Positions 53,413-58,121 of a stretch of 58,121 bases of DNA are shown piece by piece. Origin of the DNA: an uncultured Oscillospiraceae bacterium. Lineage in GTDB: Bacteria; Bacillota; Clostridia; Oscillospirales; Ruminococcaceae. Numbering within the stretch: the first letter of the stretch is position 1; each line of letters opens with the position of its first letter. Where the stretch lies: the NCBI GenBank assembly GCA_949745795.1, contig CATKAZ010000074.1, positions 1 to 58,121 of the forward strand, given 5' to 3'. The translations under genes and the position numbers were made by a program. The notes beneath the pieces are model-generated. The model saw only the letters and a program-made list of their open reading frames with translations. It did no database searches and had not been told where the DNA came from.

Positions 53413-54075
53413 TTATCCTTTCTTCAAAATATTTAAAATTTCATTTATGTTTTTCACTGTTATATCTGATTTAAGACAAATCTCTTTCCAGTCCGGTTCA
53501 TTTATTTTGTCATACACTCCTATTGTAAAAAAGCCGGCGTCTGCGGCTGTTTCGATACAGTGAAGAGAATCCTCGACAACGGCTGTATTAATAGGGGACA
53601 ATCCCATTTTATTGGCTGCTTCAATAAAAATATCCGGTTTGTCTTTGCCGATACCGACATCGGAACATGTTATAATAAAATCAAGGCTGTCATATAGTCC
53701 CAAACGTTTTAGGGCGCTGTTTGCAAGACTATTGTATGTAGCAGTAGCTACGCACATTTTATAATCGTTTTGCTTTAGGCTGGTTATAGTTTCCCAAACG
53801 CCGAATTTCAGCGGTATTATATATTTATACTGTTCCGACACCATTTCCTCAATACGGTTTATAATGTATTCGCATGAGTGTTCAAGACTGAATCTGGTTT
53901 TAAAATACATGGCGGAAGCCTGTATGGTCATTTTCTTGACAATATCGGAAATACCGTCAGGAGGGGTTATGCCGTTTTCTTCAAGAAACATTTTATCAAC
54001 ATTTTCCCATACGCTCATGGAATCCAATAAAGTGCCGTCCAAATCGAATATTATGCCTTTAATTTTTCTGTTCAT
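53413..54075 (-). CDS. HAD-superfamily phosphatase (beta-phosphoglucomutase-like)
   Basis: 220 residues from the ATG at 54075 (AGGAA upstream). HAD motifs: GIIFDLDGTLLDS (nucleophile Asp), the Thr of VATATYNS, Lys in GIGKDKPDIF, and acidic VVEDSLHCIETA. Cap domain of the small alpha type. Substrate unknown (sugar phosphate or phosphoglycolate are typical). Overlaps the tmcAL 3' end by 17 bases. Confidence 0.87.
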   Translation of the reverse strand: MNRKIKGIIFDLDGTLLDSMSVWENVDKMFLEENGITPPDGISDIVKKMTIQASAMYFKTRFSLEHSCEYIINRIEEMVSEQYKYIIPLKFGVWETITSLKQNDYKMCVATATYNSLANSALKRLGLYDSLDFIITCSDVGIGKDKPDIFIEAANKMGLSPINTAVVEDSLHCIETAADAGFFTIGVYDKINEPDWKEICLKSDITVKNINEILNILKKG

Positions 54076-55273
54076 GGGGTTCAATTCCTATTCTTGCTTT
54101 ATAATCAGATTGTCCTTTTCCTATTTTTTTTTGTGCCAAAGCATAAATGTCCGAAGCAGTTCCCTCAAGCTTAGCAAACCGTTTTGCGTTATCGCTTGTT
54201 TGTGCCAGTTTTGAAAGGGAGGTTGCAAAAGGAATTTTTCCGGTATTCTTGGCTTTGGAAAGAATGTCGCGTCCTCTTTCGGTAACCGCTAAGATTCTGC
54301 CGTAGGGAGGAAGTATTTCCAGATCACTTTTTTTAACGCCGATAAGCATATTTAATAAAATTCTTTTTATTCTTGCCATGGTATATCTTTTGGTTTTTAT
54401 ATGCATCAAAATTTCTTCAAGATTATTATGATCTGCCGCTGCAAGTATTCTGTATTCCAGCCCCTGACCGATATCGGGAATATTTCTCAGTTCTTCCGGA
54501 GGTGTCGTTCTCAGCTTATATATAATAATACGTTCCAAATTTGAAATATCGGCAATTTTTCCGGCAGAGCAGGAATTCATGTATGCTTGATTTACGTATG
54601 CCGGTACCAGACTTGAAAAGTCGCTTTTTTCAGTCATGCATTTTCTGATAAATGAGGCGCTTGATATACCGTCAAGTACGGTCATAGAATCGTGAGCGGC
54701 GCTTTTTCTTTGTATTGTGAAAGGCTTGACGGAAGAATTGAAATGTTTAAGCGCTTTTAAGTACTCTATAGCAAGAACATTATTTGGAGCTGCCAGTATT
54801 TCACTGATACGATTGCTTAATTTTTTGCCGTATCTACTGTAAACCATAGTATTGATTGCGTTGGGATAAGACATACCGCTTCTTAGGTATTCTTCGAGTT
54901 CAGGAGAATTTGAACAGTCTTTTGCAATTTCCGCTGCTTTTTCAAGTTCTGTAACCGAGCCTACTTCACTGCCGAAGGATATTTCATCTACGCATCCCAA
55001 TGAGTCGAGAATATATACTGCTCCTCTTGCATAAAATTCTGCCGATGACATGGAATAAACCGTCGGAATTTCAATTACAAGGTCTGCGCCTCCTTTTACT
55101 GCAAGCTTGGCTCGTTCAAACTTATCCATAACCGCAATATCTCCGCGCTGAACATAGTTTCCGCTCATTACGGCAGCAATGTGAGTAGCTCCGTTTTCAC
55201 GTGTTTTTTTAATATGGTATAAGTGACCGTTGTGAAAAGGATTATATTCGCAAATTATTCCTGTTATTTTCAT
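54059..55273 (-). CDS. tmcAL: tRNA(Met) cytidine acetate ligase
   Basis: Uses acetate and ATP to acetylate C34 of elongator tRNA-Met. 404 residues. N-terminal nucleotidyltransferase motif IICEYNPFHNGHLYHI, AVMSGNYVQRGD, DLVIEIPTVYSMSSAEFYA; C-terminal RNA-binding helices. Family formerly YlbM/DUF795. First gene of the tmcAL-HAD-mnmA run. Divergent from ackA, which handles acetate. Confidence 0.93.
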   Translation of the reverse strand: MKITGIICEYNPFHNGHLYHIKKTRENGATHIAAVMSGNYVQRGDIAVMDKFERAKLAVKGGADLVIEIPTVYSMSSAEFYARGAVYILDSLGCVDEISFGSEVGSVTELEKAAEIAKDCSNSPELEEYLRSGMSYPNAINTMVYSRYGKKLSNRISEILAAPNNVLAIEYLKALKHFNSSVKPFTIQRKSAAHDSMTVLDGISSASFIRKCMTEKSDFSSLVPAYVNQAYMNSCSAGKIADISNLERIIIYKLRTTPPEELRNIPDIGQGLEYRILAAADHNNLEEILMHIKTKRYTMARIKRILLNMLIGVKKSDLEILPPYGRILAVTERGRDILSKAKNTGKIPFATSLSKLAQTSDNAKRFAKLEGTASDIYALAQKKIGKGQSDYKARIGIEPHEQKN

Positions 55274-55311
55274 TTATCCACCGCCCTTTTTCACTTATTT
55301 CAGTTTATTTG

Positions 55312-55340
55312 ATTATATCATATTTTATCGTAGAATGCAA
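55312..55340 (-). promoter_or_regulatory. Sigma-A promoter of tmcAL
   Basis: On the minus strand TTGCAT (55340-55335), 17 bases, TATAAT (55317-55312). Confidence 0.75.
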
Positions 55341-55433
55341 TTAAACAAAAGAAAATAACTTTTTTTACATCATTTGATAATTTGATGCATTTTTATATTT
55401 ATGCATAATAATGTATATTTTTTATAAAACCTC

Positions 55434-55462
55434 TTGCAATTTCACGAAATAAGTTATATAAT
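55434..55462 (+). promoter_or_regulatory. Sigma-A promoter of ackA
   Basis: TTGCAA (55434-55439), 17 bases, TATAAT (55457-55462). Confidence 0.78.
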
Positions 55463-55501
55463 ATTGAAGTATTAAAATTTTTTGAAAGGTTGTTTTTACA
55501 G

Positions 55502-56701
55502 ATGTTGATTTTAGTTGTAAATGCCGGAAGTTCATCTCTTAAATATCAGCTTATTGATATGGACGGTGAAAAGGTTCTGGCAAAGGGAAATTGTGACAGA
55601 ATAGGTATAGATGGTCATATTTCACATAAAACTCATGATGGCAGACAGATTAATGAAGATTGTTCTTTCCCGACTCATACGGAAGCATTTGAAAAGCTTG
55701 TTGATTCTCTTGTTAACGGTGAAGCAGCGGTTATTGACAGTATGTCTGAAATTTCAGCAGTTGGACACAGAGTAGTACAGGGCGCTGAAGTTTTTAGTGA
55801 AACCACAATTGCGACTGATGAAGTTATTGATAAAATCGATGAGCTGGCAGAGCTTGCTCCTGTTCACAATCATGCTCATGCACTTGCCTTAAGAGCATGT
55901 AAAAAAGTATTTTCAGAGGACGTTCCTCAAGTCGTTGTATTTGATACGGCTTTCCATCAGACAATGCCTCCAAAGGCTTATATGTACGGTATTCCTTACG
56001 GAGATTATGAAAAATATCATGTAAGAAAGTATGGTTTTCACGGTACTTCACACAGATTTGTTTCAGCTGCACTGTCAAAAGCCATGGGCAAGGATCTTAA
56101 GGATCTGAAGATCGTTTCATGTCATCTTGGCAACGGTTCTTCCATTACTGCTATTGAAAACGGAAAATCAATAGATACTTCAATGGGCTTTACTCCGCTT
56201 GACGGTGTAATTATGGGTACAAGAAGCGGTGCTATTGACGCTTCGGCCGTTACATATCTTGCAAAGAAAATGAATCTTTCTCCTGACGAAATGAGCAGTT
56301 ATCTTAACAAACAGTGCGGTTTTCTCGGCGTATCGGACGTTTCTTCCGATAACAGAGAAATTTATGCGGCTATTAATAACGGTGACGAAAAGGCTCAGCT
56401 TACAGCAGATATGCTGCGCTATGAAATAAAAAAATATATCGGTTCTTATGCGGCTGTTATGAACGGTCTGGATGCTGTTATATTTACTGGCGGTATCGGC
56501 GAAAATTCATGGGAAGTACGCGGCGGCGTCTGCACAAACATGGATTATTTGGGTATCAAGATCGATTTTGATCTCAACAAGACTGTAAGGGGTACTTTGA
56601 CTAAAATTTCAACACCTGACTCAAAGGTTGAAGTTTGGGTAATTCCTACAAATGAAGAACTGCTTATTGCAAGAGATACTTTGGCAATTATTTCAAAATA
56701 A
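55502..56701 (+). CDS. ackA: Acetate kinase
   Basis: Turns acetyl phosphate and ADP into acetate and ATP, the energy-yielding end of fermentation. 399 residues from the ATG at 55502. ILVVNAGSSSLKYQLI, VFDTAFHQTMP with catalytic Asp, RKYGFHGTSHRFVS, HLGNGSSITAI, TPLDGVIMGTRSGAID, FTGGIGENSWEVR. AAAGG lies 12 bases upstream, a long spacing. The partner phosphotransacetylase is not in the window. Confidence 0.97.
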   Translation: MLILVVNAGSSSLKYQLIDMDGEKVLAKGNCDRIGIDGHISHKTHDGRQINEDCSFPTHTEAFEKLVDSLVNGEAAVIDSMSEISAVGHRVVQGAEVFSETTIATDEVIDKIDELAELAPVHNHAHALALRACKKVFSEDVPQVVVFDTAFHQTMPPKAYMYGIPYGDYEKYHVRKYGFHGTSHRFVSAALSKAMGKDLKDLKIVSCHLGNGSSITAIENGKSIDTSMGFTPLDGVIMGTRSGAIDASAVTYLAKKMNLSPDEMSSYLNKQCGFLGVSDVSSDNREIYAAINNGDEKAQLTADMLRYEIKKYIGSYAAVMNGLDAVIFTGGIGENSWEVRGGVCTNMDYLGIKIDFDLNKTVRGTLTKISTPDSKVEVWVIPTNEELLIARDTLAIISK

Positions 56702-56716
56702 AAATGTGTAATAAAT

Positions 56717-56748
56717 AATAACCCGGGAATGAATATCTCGGGTTATTA
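56717..56748 (+). terminator. Probable terminator after ackA
   Basis: 9-bp stem AATAACCCG/CGGGTTATT with a 13-base loop and AT-rich tail but no long T-run. Confidence 0.6.
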
Positions 56749-56782
56749 TAATTAAATTGAAATTTATGGGAGTATAAAATAA

Positions 56783-57544
56783 ATGGATGACTGGTTTACA
56801 ATAAATAAGGTTGATTCCGACACTTTTATTATCAGTGAATATCGTCATTGGGAAGAAACTCATTGTTATCTGCTGAATGGAACGGATAGAAGCTTATTAA
56901 TTGATACAGGGCTTGGGATTTCCAATATATATGATGAAGTGGTAAAGCTCACCGATAAGCCTGTTACGGCAGTTGCTACTCACATTCATTGGGATCATAT
57001 CGGCGGACATAAATATTTTCCTGATTTTTATTCCCACTCTGAGGAATTGGATTGGCTCAATGGTAAATTTCCTTTATCGATCCAAACAATTAAAGAAATG
57101 GTTGTTGACCGCTGCGATTTGCCGGGTAATTTTAACGTGAACGATTACATGTTTTTTCAAGGGACACCAACAAAAGTCCTTAATGACCATGACATCATTG
57201 ATATTGGCGGACGGGAAATAGAAGTATTGCATACGCCGGGTCATTCACCGGGTCATTTATGCTTTTTTGAAAAAAATAAAGGATATTTATTTACAGGTGA
57301 TTTGGTTTATAAGGATATATTGTTCGCTTATTATCCGTCTACTGATCCGGAAGCATATCTTTCTTCACTGGAAAAGATTGCGGAATTGCCTGTAAAAAAT
57401 GTATTTCCCGCACACCATTCCTTGGATATACATCCGGAAATTATAATACGTATGCGGGAAGCGTTCAGACAACTTAAAGCTGACGGTAAACTTTATCATG
57501 GAAGCGGTACGTACAGTTATGATGACTGGGGAGTATGGCTATAA
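56783..57544 (+). CDS. MBL-fold metallohydrolase
   Basis: 253 residues, cytoplasmic. Metal motif THIHWDHIGGH (HxHxDH), HTPGHSPGHL, FTGDLVYKD and PAHHSLD complete the five metallo-beta-lactamase-fold motifs. Resembles glyoxalase II-like or lactonase-like hydrolases; substrate not known. GGGAG ribosome binding site. Cytidine deaminase follows after 28 bases. Confidence 0.87.
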   Translation: MDDWFTINKVDSDTFIISEYRHWEETHCYLLNGTDRSLLIDTGLGISNIYDEVVKLTDKPVTAVATHIHWDHIGGHKYFPDFYSHSEELDWLNGKFPLSIQTIKEMVVDRCDLPGNFNVNDYMFFQGTPTKVLNDHDIIDIGGREIEVLHTPGHSPGHLCFFEKNKGYLFTGDLVYKDILFAYYPSTDPEAYLSSLEKIAELPVKNVFPAHHSLDIHPEIIIRMREAFRQLKADGKLYHGSGTYSYDDWGVWL

Positions 57545-57572
57545 TAAGGGTATGAGTTTTAAGGAGTATTAA

Positions 57573-57962
57573 ATGAATAAGATATATAAAGATTTATTTG
57601 AAAAAGCTGTAAAGGCTGCTGAAAATTCATATTCGCCGTATTCACAATTTAAAGTGGGAGCGGCTCTGCTATGTGTTGACGGAAGTATTTATACAGGCTG
57701 TAATATTGAAAATGCTTCGTTTTCCCTTACAAACTGTGCAGAACGAACGGCATTTTTCAAGGCATTATCAGAAGGTAAAAAAGAATTTGAGGCTATTGCC
57801 GTTGCCGGAGGTCATGACGACAATATGCGTGAATCTTGTTATCCGTGCGGAGCGTGCCGTCAGGTAATGGCGGAATTTTGCAGTTATGATTTTAAAGTGG
57901 TACTTTCTAATAAAATTTTATTGTTAAGCGAGATTTTACCGTATGGTTTTAGTTTCAATTGA
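57573..57962 (+). CDS. cdd: Cytidine deaminase
   Basis: Deaminates (deoxy)cytidine to (deoxy)uridine in pyrimidine salvage. 129 residues, homotetrameric short form. Zinc site: Cys and catalytic Glu in TNCAERTAFF, and PCGACRQVM. Substrate loop YSPYSQFKVGAALLC and GCNIENASF. AAGGAG ribosome binding site. Confidence 0.95.
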   Translation: MNKIYKDLFEKAVKAAENSYSPYSQFKVGAALLCVDGSIYTGCNIENASFSLTNCAERTAFFKALSEGKKEFEAIAVAGGHDDNMRESCYPCGACRQVMAEFCSYDFKVVLSNKILLLSEILPYGFSFN

Positions 57963-57992
57963 GTGCTTTACAAATAAAAAATAAAAAAAGTA

Positions 57993-58021
57993 TTGACTTT
58001 AATTCGTATTTATGATATAAT
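57993..58021 (+). promoter_or_regulatory. Promoter of the tRNA-Leu gene
   Basis: TTGACT (57993-57998), 17 bases, TATAAT (58016-58021); transcription would start about 6 bases before the tRNA. Confidence 0.82.
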
Positions 58022-58033
58022 AAACTATGTAAT

Positions 58034-58120
58034 GCGGATATGGCGGAATAGGCAGACGCGCTAGCTTCAGGTGCTAGTCCTCGCAAGGGGGTGCAGGTTC
58101 AACTCCTGTTATCCGCACCA
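58034..58120 (+). tRNA. tRNA-Leu (anticodon CAG)
   Basis: 87 bases with encoded CCA. Acceptor stem GCGGATA/TATCCGC pairs fully; anticodon stem CTAGC/GCTAG with loop TTCAGGT gives anticodon CAG, reading CUG. A long variable arm (TCCTCGCAAGGGGG) marks a class II tRNA, as expected for Leu, and the T arm contains GGTTCAACTCC. Confidence 0.96.
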
Positions 58121-58121
58121 A

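Overview
The window is AT-rich, densely packed chromosome of a low-GC Gram-positive anaerobe, most likely a fibre-degrading Ruminococcus-like member of the Oscillospiraceae. This is inferred from a secreted GH9 cellulase with a C-terminal dockerin (a cellulosome component), intracellular alpha-glucan enzymes, acetate kinase, AGGAGG ribosome binding sites, sigma-A promoters with 17-bp spacers and several sortases. I see no phage, transposase, IS element, CRISPR array or rRNA. The species cannot be fixed from the sequence alone.

Layout. 1-4.4 kb: GAPDH (cut by the window edge and carrying an in-frame TGA), a degenerate sensor-kinase-like protein, a small membrane protein and CTP synthase. 4.6-8.6 kb: an ECF sigma factor translationally coupled to a membrane anti-sigma factor with two PASTA repeats, then an esterase lipoprotein. 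8.6-11.8 kb: cysteine desulfurase and ThiI (tRNA thiolation) around a membrane protein/XRE regulator pair. 11.9-15.6 kb: a surface cluster of a PncC/CinA-C domain fused to a class B sortase, a lipoprotein class B sortase, and a SpoIID/LytB protein whose domain is circularly permuted. 15.6-21.1 kb: pyrimidine nucleoside phosphorylase, a zinc-ribbon protein, metY-cysK behind a probable sulfur-responsive operator, and a ROK glucokinase.

21.3-30.4 kb: an HD hydrolase, a GH13 enzyme with a DUF1653 tail, an unlisted 42-residue protein made almost only of Asn and Gln behind a hairpin leader, a FlK-like thioesterase, an LTA-synthase-like phosphotransferase, an SDR, a K+/H+-type antiporter, a multi-hairpin intergenic element and CoaX. 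30.6-40.5 kb: a Fur-family regulator, malQ-glgP, purA, a Nudix hydrolase, a CPBP protease, a PdaA-like deacetylase and an XRE regulator divergent from a small membrane protein. 40.5-47.7 kb: an OGG1-like glycosylase, a TPM-domain lipoprotein, class II aldolase, a BofC-C-like protein, a class A PBP and an RlmL-like methyltransferase. 47.7-58.1 kb: the dockerin cellulase, a second sortase operon (substrate-like protein, sortase, membrane protein), mnmA, a HAD phosphatase, tmcAL, ackA, an MBL hydrolase, cytidine deaminase and tRNA-Leu(CAG).

How the genes fit together. Cellulose and alpha-glucan breakdown feed glycolysis (glucokinase, aldolase, GAPDH) and end in acetate through AckA. Cysteine made by MetY/CysK can feed the cysteine desulfurase, which supplies sulfur to ThiI and MnmA. 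A large share of the window is cell-envelope biology: three sortases, PBP1, PASTA anti-sigma factor, permuted SpoIID, LTA synthase-like enzyme, PdaA and CPBP protease. The most unusual objects are the PncC-sortase fusion, the permuted SpoIID beside it, the PASTA anti-sigma factor, the poly-Asn/Gln microprotein and the stop codon inside GAPDH.
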